From Lachnospiraceae bacterium UBA3804 (lineage in GTDB: Bacteria > Bacillota > Clostridia > Lachnospirales > Lachnospiraceae): 64,000 nucleotides of DNA. The DNA lies in the NCBI GenBank assembly GCA_002368665.1, contig DFEK01000005.1, positions 257,608 to 321,607 on the forward strand, given 5' to 3'. The translations under genes and the position numbers were made by a program. Under the pieces are notes generated by a model, which saw nothing but the letters and a program-made list of their open reading frames with translations, was not told the origin of the DNA and did not search any database. This document shows, piece by piece, positions 51,521 to 60,724 of this stretch (within the stretch, counting starts at the first letter, position 1; the number at the start of each line of letters is the position of its first letter).

Positions 51521-51657
51521 AAAAAGACCGTGTGCAGTTCTGTCCTTCGGAAGTATACACGATAGTCGCAGTTTTGGATGGTGCCGCGGCGACTATATGG
51601 GGAAAACTGAAGTCCGGGATAGGCTGGAGAAGCCTTGATTTTGTGAAAAGAGTTTAA
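51517..51657 (+). pseudogene. Relic of endolysin SH3b C-terminus
   Basis: From a GTG overlapping the ABC stop, 46 codons read to EVYTIVAVLDGAAATIWGKL, then KSGIGWRSLDFVKRV, close to the end of the amidase (GVYTIVEVKAGKGSEAGWGR, LKSGAGWIALSYAKRV). The amidase part and most of SH3b are missing. The cargo cluster is thus bracketed by a whole lysin and a lysin tail. Confidence 0.85.
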
Positions 51658-51662
51658 GAATG

Positions 51663-51706
51663 ACGGTCGGTGGAGATTGATTTCTCTGCCGGCCGTTATT
51701 TTTTTT
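51663..51706 (+). terminator. Terminator of RiPP cluster
   Basis: ACGGTCGGTGGAGA (51663-51676) pairs with TCTCTGCCGGCCGT (51683-51696) with a few wobble pairs. A run of T follows (51699-51706). Closes the cluster and lysin relic. Confidence 0.85.
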
Positions 51707-51710
51707 GTTT

Positions 51711-51764
51711 GGAGGGTAAAATTCGGAGTCTTTTCGTTGCCTGTGACATGAGAGGAAGTCCTCT
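51711..51764 (+). ncRNA. Repeated RNA motif, copy 3
   Basis: GGAGGGTAAAATTC region corresponds to hairpin 1 but its right arm is degraded. TTTT plus CGTTGCCTGTGAC (51735-51747) is identical to the other copies. Hairpin 2 is AGAGG/CCTCT (51751-51755 with 51760-51764), different in sequence but still paired. Lies before the DUF6870 gene. Confidence 0.6.
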
Positions 51765-51784
51765 TAGAAAGGACGGGCAAAATA

Positions 51785-52027
51785 ATGATGACTTTGGAAG
51801 AAATGAAAGCCGTTGATATAAGAACCGTGGATCCGGAAACTCTTGTGGATATCAGGGATGTGCATATAGACAGGACGCTGCCGAAAGAAGAGAGGATCAA
51901 GAGTTTCATCCGGCAGATCAAGAATCCGTATGTCTATAAATGCGGTGACATCATCGTGAAGGCGACCTTCTCCGATACGGATGAAACGCTGGAGGACAGG
52001 ATGGAACACTATCTCAGGAACAGATAA
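51785..52027 (+). CDS. DUF6870 family protein (80 aa)
   Basis: TLEEMKAVDIRTVDPETLVD, IRDVHIDRTLPKEERIKSFI, NPYVYKCGDIIVKATFSDTD match the small DUF6870 family, common next to recombinases of mobile elements in this group. No known function. Two adjacent ATG can serve as start (51785 or 51788), with AAAGGA upstream. The repeated RNA motif lies directly before it. Confidence 0.8.
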   Translation: MMTLEEMKAVDIRTVDPETLVDIRDVHIDRTLPKEERIKSFIRQIKNPYVYKCGDIIVKATFSDTDETLEDRMEHYLRNR

Positions 52028-52173
52028 CTGCCATTCGTCAGAATGTCATGGAAGGTTCGGAGAGAACACGGTAATATAGGCTCAGGTCGAATTAAATTTG
52101 GGCATAAGCCTGAAATGCAGAAGTGAAGGCGGCTGTTTCGGCAAGAGCAATCAAGTCGAAAGGAGCTGCTGTT

Positions 52174-53811
52174 ATGGGTAAAATCAATTCTTACAACGCG
52201 TGCATATACGCGAGACTGTCGCGTGATGACGGCGATAAGCTGGAGAGCGACAGCATTATCAACCAGAAAGCCCTTATCAGGGATTTTCTGTCGAAACATC
52301 CAGAAATCCACGCGGTTTCGGAGAAAACCGATGATGGGTATTCCGGCGTCAATTTTGACAGACCGGCGTTCCAGGAAATGATGGACGAGATCCGTTCCGG
52401 GAAGATCAACTGTGTGGTGGTCAAAGACTTATCCCGTTTTGGAAGAAACTATATTGAAGCCGGCAATTACATCGAGAGGGTGTTCCCGTTTCTCGGTGTT
52501 CGCTTTATTGCCATCAACGATAATTATGACAGCCTGGACAGGAACCAGTCGGATTCCTTGATCATTCCGTTCAAGAACCTGATCAATGACGCATACTGCA
52601 AGGATATTTCCGTGAAGATCAGGTCACAGCTGGAAATCAAGCGGAAGAAGGGTCAGTTCCTCGGAGCCTTCGCTGTGTACGGGTATCTGAAGGATGAAGA
52701 GGATCATAATAAGCTGGTGGTGGATACCTACGCTTCCGAGATCGTCAGGGCAATTTTCAAATGGAAGAGGCAGGGAATGAGCCAGGGGCGAATTGCCGAC
52801 AAACTGAATATGCAGGGCGTCCTTTGCCCGATGGAATATAAGATTTCACTTGGGATGAAGGTTCAGACGAATTTCAGAGTTCACAAGAAGGCTCTGTGGT
52901 CGCAGACAGCCGTGACAAGGATCCTCAGCAATGAGATTTATACAGGGGTGCTTGTGCAGGGAAAGCAGGGAACGCCGAATTATAAGATCAAGAAGATACT
53001 GCCGAAGGATGAAGCGGAATGGATTCGTGTGGAAGGCGCGGTTCCGGTTATCATTGACAGGGATACATTTGACTCTGTGCAGATGATCTTGAAAAAGGAT
53101 ATTCGTATCGCACCTGAAGAAGAGGTCGTATATCCTCTTTCTGGTTATCTGAAATGCGGCGACTGTGGCCAGAACATGGTGCGGAAATCCTATAACGCCG
53201 GCGGCAAGGCGTATTCCTATTTTATCTGTTCCACGAGGAAAGCCGGAAAGGGATGCAGCACGCATACCATCCGAGAAGATGAGCTGATGGATATGGTCCT
53301 TCAGAGCGTATCGAAGCAGGTGGATTATATCTGTGAGATGGAGAAGCTTCTGGATATTGTGGATTCTATTCCGGAGAGCCAGATGAATGTGTTCAATTAT
53401 GACGCGCAGATCGTAAGGCTGAAGGAAGATATCGAGCGGTACAAGTCTTTCAAGCTGAAACTGTATGAGAATCTGCAGGAAGGTCTGATTGGACAGGATG
53501 AGTATTTCCTGTTCAAGAAAAGCTACGCTACGAAGATCACGGAAGCGGAAGCCGCTATCCAGGCAATCGAGAATGAGAGGGAACAGGCTGTCAGCAGGAA
53601 CCGGGATTCGCTTGCGTGGATGGAAGTCTTTAAGAAGTACAGGAATGTATCCGCCGTTGACAGGTGCATGGTGGTGGATCTGATCCGCCAGATAAATGTA
53701 TTTGAAGGCGGCAAGGTCGAGGTGGTATTCAGACACGGCGATGAAGCGGATAAGGTCGTGAAGATTCTGGAACATCTGCCGGAGGATTTCCGGGACAGTC
53801 AGGCGGTATAG
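52174..53811 (+). CDS. Large serine recombinase 1
   Basis: 545 residues. Resolvase domain with nucleophile Ser16 (YARLSRDD), DLSRFGRNYIEAGNYIERVF, recombinase domain about 165-290, zinc ribbon (CGDCGQNMVRK, then CSTRKAGKGC) and a C-terminal coiled coil (about 380-470). Complete. ATG 52174 has AAAGGAG 8 bases upstream. Ten bases before recombinase 2. One of three that may integrate and excise the element; which one does so cannot be read from sequence. Confidence 0.93.
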   Translation: MGKINSYNACIYARLSRDDGDKLESDSIINQKALIRDFLSKHPEIHAVSEKTDDGYSGVNFDRPAFQEMMDEIRSGKINCVVVKDLSRFGRNYIEAGNYIERVFPFLGVRFIAINDNYDSLDRNQSDSLIIPFKNLINDAYCKDISVKIRSQLEIKRKKGQFLGAFAVYGYLKDEEDHNKLVVDTYASEIVRAIFKWKRQGMSQGRIADKLNMQGVLCPMEYKISLGMKVQTNFRVHKKALWSQTAVTRILSNEIYTGVLVQGKQGTPNYKIKKILPKDEAEWIRVEGAVPVIIDRDTFDSVQMILKKDIRIAPEEEVVYPLSGYLKCGDCGQNMVRKSYNAGGKAYSYFICSTRKAGKGCSTHTIREDELMDMVLQSVSKQVDYICEMEKLLDIVDSIPESQMNVFNYDAQIVRLKEDIERYKSFKLKLYENLQEGLIGQDEYFLFKKSYATKITEAEAAIQAIENEREQAVSRNRDSLAWMEVFKKYRNVSAVDRCMVVDLIRQINVFEGGKVEVVFRHGDEADKVVKILEHLPEDFRDSQAV

Positions 53812-53821
53812 GAGGTGCGGC

Positions 53822-55540
53822 ATGGCAAGGAAGAGCAGAAAGAACATTGAAACGGCTGCCGCGGCTCCTGCGGTCGAGAGCAACTATTACAAGACGGCGG
53901 TGTATGTCCGTCTTTCCATAGAGAACAGCGGAAAAGATGATGACGGGGATTCCATAGAGAACCAGACGAGTATCTGCAAAGAGTATATTGCGGAGCATCC
54001 GGATCTGAAGCTCTTTGATATCTATGAGGATAACGGAAAGAAGGGTACCCATTTTGACAGGCCTGAGTTCCAGAGGATGATGGAAGATGTCAGGGGTGGC
54101 AAGGTTCAGTGCATTCTGGTAAAAGATCTGAGCCGCTTTGGTCGTGATTATATCGAAGCCGGACAGTATCTGGAAAAGATTTTTCCATTCCTGGGCGTGC
54201 GTTTCATATCGATCACGGACGGTTACGACAGCCTGACTTCCGATGATGCGGAAGGGGCGCTGATGATCCCGCTGAAGAATATGATGAATGATGTGTACGC
54301 GAAGGATATTTCACGGAAGATCATAACATCCTTCAGGGCAAGACAGGAAAAGGGCGAGTATCTGCCGGCATTCCCGCCGTATGGCTATGTAAAATCAAAG
54401 ACCAGGGCGTATAGGTATGAGGTGGATGAAGCGGTCGCTCCTTATGTGAGGATGATCTTTGAGTGGAAAGCAGCGGGTGTGTCGCACAATGAGATTTGCA
54501 AGAGATTGAATGAAATGGGAGCCGTTACGCCGGCAAAGCGTAAGGTGGAACTTGGCATCTGGCACGCTGAGAAGTATAAGCACACGGTCTGGTATGGCCG
54601 GACGATCATAGATATCCTGAAGAATATCACATATACCGGAACTTTGGTTTATGGGAAGATGCCGAAGTCGCTGTATCAGGGGATAAAGTGTCACAGGGCA
54701 AAGCCTGAGGAATGGAGAACGATACCGGACGCGCATGAGGCTATTATCAGCCGGGAACTGTACGACAAGGTACAGGAAATGTTTGAAGAGCGGGCGAAGG
54801 ATATGCAGGAAAGAATGGATAAGCACGCGCCGCTCAGGGAACAGATCACGAATTACTTCAGGGGAAAAATTTACTGCGGCGACTGCGGTAAGAGGATGCG
54901 TTTTGTAAAGGCGAACAACAGGCACATCCCGATGGATCAGGAACATTCCTATTATGTCTGCGGCGGATATATTGACAGCGGATATCGGAACTGCACGAGG
55001 CGCATGATCCGTTACCCGGATGTCGAAACGGCGGTGATGGCTGTAATCCAGGGACAGGTGACGGCGGCTCTTGATCAGGAAAAACTGCTCAGGCAGATGC
55101 GCGGTTCCGTGAAAGAGAAAAGCCTGATCGATAAGTATGTCGGCCAGATCAATTATATTTCACAGGAACTGAAGAAGGTGAACGGCAGGCGGGAGCATCT
55201 GTTTGAAAGCTTCACCGAGGGCGTGCTGGATGAGTCTGAATACCGTTTCGCAAAGCAGAAATACGATGATGAAGCCGCGGAACTTGGAAAGAAATTTTCC
55301 GAGGCGAAGGCAAAGAAGAAGCAGCTGGATGAGGTGCTGACGCTGGAGAACAAATGGCTTGCCGCCATGCGCGAGGCTGAGGATAAGACCGAGGTGGATT
55401 CCGATCTGGTGAAGCATCTTATCAAGGCTGTGAAGATCTATGAGGAAAAGCGCGTCGAGGTGGAACTGAATTTCGGCGAGCAGAAGCAGGTCATGAAGCG
55501 TATCATCGGAGAAATGATGGAGGAAGGCACAGATGAGTAA
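53822..55540 (+). CDS. Large serine recombinase 2
   Basis: 572 residues. Ser32 in YVRLSIENS, CILVKDLSRFGRDYIEAGQY, zinc ribbon CGDCGKRMRF with a second Cys set (CGGYIDSGYRNC), long coiled coil in the last 150 residues. N-terminal Ala/Lys-rich extension of about 20 residues precedes the catalytic domain. Overlaps recombinase 3 by 8 bases, so the three are one transcript. Confidence 0.93.
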   Translation: MARKSRKNIETAAAAPAVESNYYKTAVYVRLSIENSGKDDDGDSIENQTSICKEYIAEHPDLKLFDIYEDNGKKGTHFDRPEFQRMMEDVRGGKVQCILVKDLSRFGRDYIEAGQYLEKIFPFLGVRFISITDGYDSLTSDDAEGALMIPLKNMMNDVYAKDISRKIITSFRARQEKGEYLPAFPPYGYVKSKTRAYRYEVDEAVAPYVRMIFEWKAAGVSHNEICKRLNEMGAVTPAKRKVELGIWHAEKYKHTVWYGRTIIDILKNITYTGTLVYGKMPKSLYQGIKCHRAKPEEWRTIPDAHEAIISRELYDKVQEMFEERAKDMQERMDKHAPLREQITNYFRGKIYCGDCGKRMRFVKANNRHIPMDQEHSYYVCGGYIDSGYRNCTRRMIRYPDVETAVMAVIQGQVTAALDQEKLLRQMRGSVKEKSLIDKYVGQINYISQELKKVNGRREHLFESFTEGVLDESEYRFAKQKYDDEAAELGKKFSEAKAKKKQLDEVLTLENKWLAAMREAEDKTEVDSDLVKHLIKAVKIYEEKRVEVELNFGEQKQVMKRIIGEMMEEGTDE

Positions 55541-57155
55541 ATGGGTTATCGGAAAATACATCCGTCTGTCCGATGCTGACCGGGATCTGATGAAAAAGGA
55601 AGGTAAGACAGAGAGCGAGAGCGTATCGCACCAGAAGGCTCTGATCCAGAATTTTGTCAATGAGAAGGATGAACTGAAAGACTGTGAGCAGCATGAGTTT
55701 TTTGACGATGGGTTCTCCGGCACGAACTTTGACAGGCCGTCATTTGAAAGGCTGATAGAACAGATCAAGAAGGGGAAGATCAACTGCGTCATTGTAAAGG
55801 ATTTCTCCCGTTTTGGACGTGATTACATTGAACTGGGGGATTATCTGGAAAGGATATTCCCCTTCATGGGCGTCCGATTCATCTCCATCAACGATCATTA
55901 TGACAGTCTGGATTATAAGGGTACCACCGGCGGTCTGGATGTGGTCATGAAGAATATCGTTTATGATTATTACAGCAAGGACCTGTCCGTGAAGGTTATG
56001 ACCGCGAAGCGTGCCAAAATGAAGAGGGGGCTTTATATCGGAGGTCATGTCCCTTATGGCTACAGGCGGCGAGAGGATGACAAGCACAGAATCGAGATAG
56101 ATCCGGAGGCGGCTGCGGTTGTCCGGGAGATATATGACGCCGCCCTGGATGGAATGAGGACCGTGGATATTGCTGCTCAGCTTAATGATAAGGGATATGA
56201 TACTCCGGCGGCATATTATCGGAGAACGAATCCGGGAACGAAGAAGTTTGCCAATACATCGAAGTTGAGCTGTTGGAATATTTACTCTGTGAATAAGATC
56301 CTGCAGAACAGGGTTTATTATGGAGTGGTTGTGGGACATAAGCGTGAGGCGATAGCACCATGCAGCTCACATACCGTTTCGGTACCTGAGGACGAGCAGA
56401 TCATGGTTGAGAATTGCCATCCGGGGATCGTCACGAAGGAAGAGTTCCTGGAAGTTCAGAAGAGATTCAGAAAGCAGTACCCGAAGAAGGATGACAGGTG
56501 TTACAGTAAGGAACGTCCTCTTGTGGGGAAAGCTATCTGCGGAACCTGTGGGAGGTCGATGAACTTCCGGGCATATGTTGCGAAGGGCAGGGAATACAGC
56601 TATATCCTTTGTCCCCATGCTAAGCACCAGAAAGCTGGACAGTGCTGTAAGAAATACTGCCGTGAAGCAGATGTAAATGAAATGGTCTGGCATTCGATCA
56701 GGAACCTTATGGATATGGCAGAGGCGGTTACAAAGAAACTGAAGAAGCGTACAGATAAGAATCAGAGTGAAAACCTGAAGTTGGCCAAGAAACTTGAAAA
56801 GCTTCAGAAAGATAAAAAGAAGTGTGAAACGGAGCGGTTTGCTAATGTTGACAGGTTTATGGCCGGAGAATTGGAAAAGGATGATTACCTGAGAGTACGG
56901 CAGGAACTGTCCCGGAAGGCAGAAAGTTTGGATCAGCAGATAGCTGAGGTTACCGCAAAGCTTCATGAGAGTGAAGCGGCTGCCGATGATGGCGTGCGTG
57001 ATGCAGTTGCCACGATGAAGAAGTATTCCGGGGAACAGGAACTGACCAAAGAGATAGTGGATGTGTTCATTGATAGGATTCTGATATATGATCCGAAGCA
57101 TATTGAGATTCAGTGGAAACTTCCGGATGAAGTAATAAAGTTTATAGAAGGGTAG
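55533..57155 (+). CDS. Large serine recombinase 3
   Basis: 540 residues. Ser13 in YIRLSDADRD, CVIVKDFSRFGRDYIELGDY, zinc ribbon CGTCGRSMNF with CPHAKHQKAGQCC, coiled coil about 395-470. The body resembles the TndX/TnpX group, which crosses over at GA dinucleotides. Nearest of the three to attR. Complete and catalytic. Confidence 0.93.
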   Translation: MSKWVIGKYIRLSDADRDLMKKEGKTESESVSHQKALIQNFVNEKDELKDCEQHEFFDDGFSGTNFDRPSFERLIEQIKKGKINCVIVKDFSRFGRDYIELGDYLERIFPFMGVRFISINDHYDSLDYKGTTGGLDVVMKNIVYDYYSKDLSVKVMTAKRAKMKRGLYIGGHVPYGYRRREDDKHRIEIDPEAAAVVREIYDAALDGMRTVDIAAQLNDKGYDTPAAYYRRTNPGTKKFANTSKLSCWNIYSVNKILQNRVYYGVVVGHKREAIAPCSSHTVSVPEDEQIMVENCHPGIVTKEEFLEVQKRFRKQYPKKDDRCYSKERPLVGKAICGTCGRSMNFRAYVAKGREYSYILCPHAKHQKAGQCCKKYCREADVNEMVWHSIRNLMDMAEAVTKKLKKRTDKNQSENLKLAKKLEKLQKDKKKCETERFANVDRFMAGELEKDDYLRVRQELSRKAESLDQQIAEVTAKLHESEAAADDGVRDAVATMKKYSGEQELTKEIVDVFIDRILIYDPKHIEIQWKLPDEVIKFIEG

Positions 57156-57162
57156 GCGGCGG

Positions 57163-57195
57163 AGCCGGTTGGAGAAATCTGACCGGTTCTTTTTT
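57163..57195 (+). terminator. Terminator after recombinase operon
   Basis: AGCCGGT (57163-57169) pairs with ACCGGTT (57182-57188) around an 11-base loop. C and six T follow. Confidence 0.75.
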
Positions 57196-57197
57196 CG

Positions 57198-57226
57198 TTG
57201 AAAAAACGCACAATTCATGGTACAAT
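57198..57226 (+). promoter_or_regulatory. Sigma-A promoter of right-end cassette
   Basis: TTGAAA (57198-57203), 17-base spacer, TACAAT (57221-57226). Located just after the recombinase terminator. It drives the regulator and the 386-residue protein at the right end and may be active in the lysogen. Confidence 0.75.
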
Positions 57227-57273
57227 AAGTTATCTGTTTTGTGAAACTGATTGAGAACAGGATAAGAGCGAAT

Positions 57274-57486
57274 ATGGTAAGAAACAATATTGAAATAGAT
57301 GTAAAAGTAAAATGCATAGAAGAAGGGACTACACAGGCAGCGGTGGCTGAGCAGATCGAAACCACCAAGTCCTACGTGAACCGCGTCATCAAGAAGCCAA
57401 ACGGAGTGGTGAATAATACGTTTGTGCAGATGATGGAGGCTTTGGGATACGATATTGAGCTGCATTATGTGAAAAGAGAGGAATAG
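57274..57486 (+). CDS. Small HTH regulator of right-end cassette
   Basis: 70 residues: VKCIEEGTTQAAVAEQIETT, KSYVNRVIKK, LGYDIELHYVKRE. The middle is a HTH of the XRE type. ATG 57274 chosen; a GTG at 57241 is also in frame. Five bases before the next gene. Likely controls its own promoter. Confidence 0.75.
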   Translation: MVRNNIEIDVKVKCIEEGTTQAAVAEQIETTKSYVNRVIKKPNGVVNNTFVQMMEALGYDIELHYVKREE

Positions 57487-57491
57487 CGTAA

Positions 57492-58652
57492 TTGGAGGAT
57501 TTTTCTGTAGAAAGTAGAATAAATACCTTTATGCTCGATGTGATTGATACATCGGAATATCACAGTGTGGAATATTTGGTATTTTCAATTAGAAAACAGT
57601 TCTTAAATTATATGAGCGCTTCGAGAATGAATCAATTTGAAATTCCAGCATTCTTGGATCCGCTTGTTGACATAGTAATAGACTTGTTTAATCAGTCAGG
57701 CATAAGTACCGTGGATATGCTTCAGTATATGATGAACAATGATGTAAATAATTGGATTCATTATTATGCATATACATTTATTATTCCTGTTGCACAAGGA
57801 CAGGAGAATAAATTTGTCCCAGATTTAAACGACTTATTTGCTTATGTGATGACGGGTTATATTCTTGATGTATTTAGAGAAACAAGAATAAATATAGAAA
57901 AAATTGCACAAGATGAAGTATTGCTTCATAAGACGAATCAATATGGACTATCGATAGTGAATGGAGTTGATTTTAATAGGGATTATTTTGCTTTTGAGGA
58001 TAAGGCGTATCTTTACAGTATGCTGACAAATACAACTCCGTTACAATTTGGGGATTCAATGCCTGGATTTGCAAGGTTAATAAGTGATGAGGTAAGTGAC
58101 GGGAACATTTTACTAAGACTTGATGAGCGCTTGGCTCTCCCTAAAGATCAAGCGATTTCATATTCGACTTTGAATTTTGAAAAGTATCATGGACCTCAAT
58201 TTCACTTTAATCAAACTTCACTAAAAAGTCCAAAGACTATTACTGTTCATATTGATGAAGGCACATTAGATAAGCTTCTCATGGTAGTGAAACAAGATTA
58301 TGATCAGGTGGCGGATAAACCACTGTGGCATATTGAAATTGAAACCCTTCCGCATCTGACAGAAGATAAGGGTATAGAACATAGGATTACGACATTCCTT
58401 CATGGGATGTACTATCCAGACGATGATCTGTTCACGCATATAGATTGCACCAAAAATCAGTATGATGGAGAGCGTTATGAACGTAAATATACTGAGAATG
58501 CTCCAGTAGATTTGTATACAGAGAATAATAATTTACATCACAAAATATGGTGCATTGAACAAGGACACTATTCGAGAGAATTATGGTACAAGTTGATGGT
58601 TGTTTCCTTGAGCGAGAGATATTGCAAACTATTGGATGAAATACTTCAGTAG
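57492..58652 (+). CDS. Unknown 386-residue cargo protein at right end
   Basis: I recognise no family. Helical, acidic N-terminal half with several hydrophobic stretches but no sure membrane helix, and a mixed C-terminal half (HIDEGTLDKLLMVVKQDYDQ, YERKYTENAPVDLYTENNNL). More AT-rich than the phage genes. Start is TTG 57492 with GAGGAA upstream. Coupled with a small regulator and placed next to attR, the usual site of lysogenic conversion or defence genes. Function unknown. Confidence 0.65.
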   Translation: MEDFSVESRINTFMLDVIDTSEYHSVEYLVFSIRKQFLNYMSASRMNQFEIPAFLDPLVDIVIDLFNQSGISTVDMLQYMMNNDVNNWIHYYAYTFIIPVAQGQENKFVPDLNDLFAYVMTGYILDVFRETRINIEKIAQDEVLLHKTNQYGLSIVNGVDFNRDYFAFEDKAYLYSMLTNTTPLQFGDSMPGFARLISDEVSDGNILLRLDERLALPKDQAISYSTLNFEKYHGPQFHFNQTSLKSPKTITVHIDEGTLDKLLMVVKQDYDQVADKPLWHIEIETLPHLTEDKGIEHRITTFLHGMYYPDDDLFTHIDCTKNQYDGERYERKYTENAPVDLYTENNNLHHKIWCIEQGHYSRELWYKLMVVSLSERYCKLLDEILQ

Positions 58653-58672
58653 AAATTTCGCCATCCGAAAAA

Positions 58673-60706
58673 ATGTCCGAAAAAACTTTTAGACCTATGT
58701 TGACATACTCTGATGAGGCTCATCATAGTCCGGCCGGATCTTATCAGAAAATTATGGATTATTTCAAACCTAAATTTTGGCTTGGAATGACAGCAACACC
58801 AGATAAGAGAGACGATAATGTCGAAGGCAGAAATGTATATGAATTATTCCATTATCAGATTGCATGTGAAATTCGTTTGCAGCAGGCGATGGAAGATAAT
58901 TTGCTTTGCCCTTTTCACTATTTTGGAATTTCAGATTTGAGTGTTATTGGTGATGATTCTACCAGTATGAGTTTGGAGGAGGGAACACTTAAAGAACAAG
59001 ATTTTAGAGACTTAACATCTGATGAACGAGTGAAACACATTGTGAATCAGACAAGTTATTATAGCCATAGTGGAGACAGAGTTAAGGGCATTATATTCTG
59101 TAGTCGAATTAAGGAATCAATAGAATTATCTGAAAAATTCAATCAAACCATCAATCCAGAAACTGGGAAATATTACCGAACTATTTCCCTGAATGGAGAT
59201 GCATCAGAAGAAGAACGTAGAAATGCATTCGAGCGATTAGCAATTGATGAAGATGATCCACTTGTAAAATGTGGAACGATAAAACCATTAGATTACATTT
59301 TCTCTGTTGAGATTTTAAATGAGGGTGTAGATATTGTTGAAGTCAATCAGGTTGTTATGCTTCGCCCTACGCAATCTCCAATCGTTTTTATCCAACAACT
59401 TGGAAGAGGGCTAAGAAAAGCGGAAGGAAAAGAATATGTTGTAGTTCTTGATTTTATTGGGAATTATAATAATAATTTTATGATACCAATTGCCTTGTCC
59501 GGCGATCGAACATATAACAAAGACAATATTCGTAGGTACATCATGGAAGGTGAACGTGTAATACCAGGTGCATCTACCGTACATTTTGATGAAATTAGTC
59601 GCAAGAAAATATTTGCATCTGTTGACAACGCAAACTTTAGCGATGTGAAATTAATAAAAGAGAATTACTTGACACTAAAGAATAAAATTGGACGCATTCC
59701 CACATTGAAAGACTTTGATGATTATGGGGAGATGGATGTTATCAGAATATTTGATAACAACAGTCTGGGGTCATACTACAAGTTTTTGGTTAAGTATGAA
59801 AAAGAATATAAGGTTCGCCTCACACCAAAAGAGGAAAAAATGGTTGAATATATTTCCAAGAAATTTGCAAGCGGAAAGAGAATACAGGAATTGCAATTAT
59901 TAAAACGGATTCTTGCATATGCTGCCGGAGCATCAAGAATGGGACTGTTTGCTGGGCTTTCCAATGATTTAATGGAATATGGAAAAGTTGTAAGCAAAAA
60001 CCAAAAAGATAATATCGTCAATATAATGACCAATGCTTTTGCCTCTGGTTCAGGTAAAAAAACGTATGAACAGTGCGTTTTTATTGAAGAGAACGGAGAT
60101 GATTATACCCCCACACGGGATTTTTATGTAATGTTGAGCAATAAAGACTTTTATGAAATTCTTAGTGAACTGGTGGATTTTGGTATTGCTAGATATAAAA
60201 GAGACTATAGTAGTGCGTATGAAAAAACAGATTTGGTTTTATACAGGAAATATACTTATGAGGATGTCTGCAGGCTCTTAAACTGGGAAAACGGCGAGGT
60301 CCCTTTGAATATTGGCGGATATAAGTATGATAAGAAGACTAAAACATTTCCAGTTTTTATCAACTATGATAAAGCGGATGATATTAGTGATACAACAAAA
60401 TATGAGGATCACTTCACAGGTAGTCAAACATTGATAGCTATTTCAAAGTCCGGAAGAAGTATGCAATCTGAGGATGTACAAAATTTCTTATATGCAAAGG
60501 AAAGAGGTATTTCCGTAGAACTATTTGTTCGAAAGAATAAAGATGATAAGATTTCTAAGGAATTCTATTATTTGGGTCATATGCAAGCTAGTGGTAATGC
60601 GAAAGAATTTATGATGCCAAATACAGATAAAACAGCCGTTGAAATTGAATGGGTCTTAGACGTGCCGATAAGAGAGGATATCTACGAGTATATAGTTAAT
60701 ACCTAA
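58673..60706 (+). pseudogene. 3' part of PLD-DEAH-DUF3427 helicase, cut by prophage
   Basis: Host codons resume at GAT GAG (58712) with D-E-A-H-H-S-P-A-G, then helicase motif III (GMTATP), the second RecA domain with IIFCSRIKESIEL, LNEGVDIVEVNQVVML, QQLGRGLRKAEGK, and a DUF3427 domain at the end (GYKYDKKTKTFPVFINYDKA, FTGSQTLIAISKSGRSM). The first 13 residues and the ATG at 58673 come from the phage and lack a ribosome site. It lacks Walker A. Joined with 1710-2738 it gives about 1005 codons without a frame shift. Confidence 0.92.
58689..58717. other. attR: right attP half-site plus core GATGAG
   Basis: TTAGACCTAT at 58689-58698 mirrors ATAGGTCTAA at the left end. GATGAG is at 58712-58717, with GA at 58712-58713 as the predicted crossover. 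From 58714 on is host helicase sequence. Confidence 0.85.
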
Positions 60707-60724
60707 TATGAAAAGGATGAGAAA

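Larger units (their letters stand above)
2733..58713. mobile_element. Integrated siphovirus-type prophage, about 56 kb
   Basis: The boundaries come from the split helicase gene: host codons stop after GATGAG at 2733-2738 and resume at GATGAG 58712-58717. Between them are complete replication, packaging, head, tail and lysis modules, three large serine recombinases next to the right end, and three cargo blocks (defence island, RiPP cluster, right-end cassette). Nearly all phage genes run on the plus strand; only the defence genes at 6898-12952 run on the minus strand. No relaxase or type IV secretion genes are visible, so this is a prophage and not a conjugative element. All core phage modules appear intact, so it may be able to excise and replicate. 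Confidence 0.92.

Noticed and set aside
2733..58713. Integrative conjugative element because of three serine recombinases and ParAB
   Set aside because: No relaxase, coupling protein or type IV secretion genes; complete head, tail, packaging and lysis genes are present.
58673..60706. Independent helicase gene starting at ATG 58673
   Set aside because: No ribosome site, lacks Walker A, and the sequence up to 58711 is phage end; it is the 3' half of the split gene.
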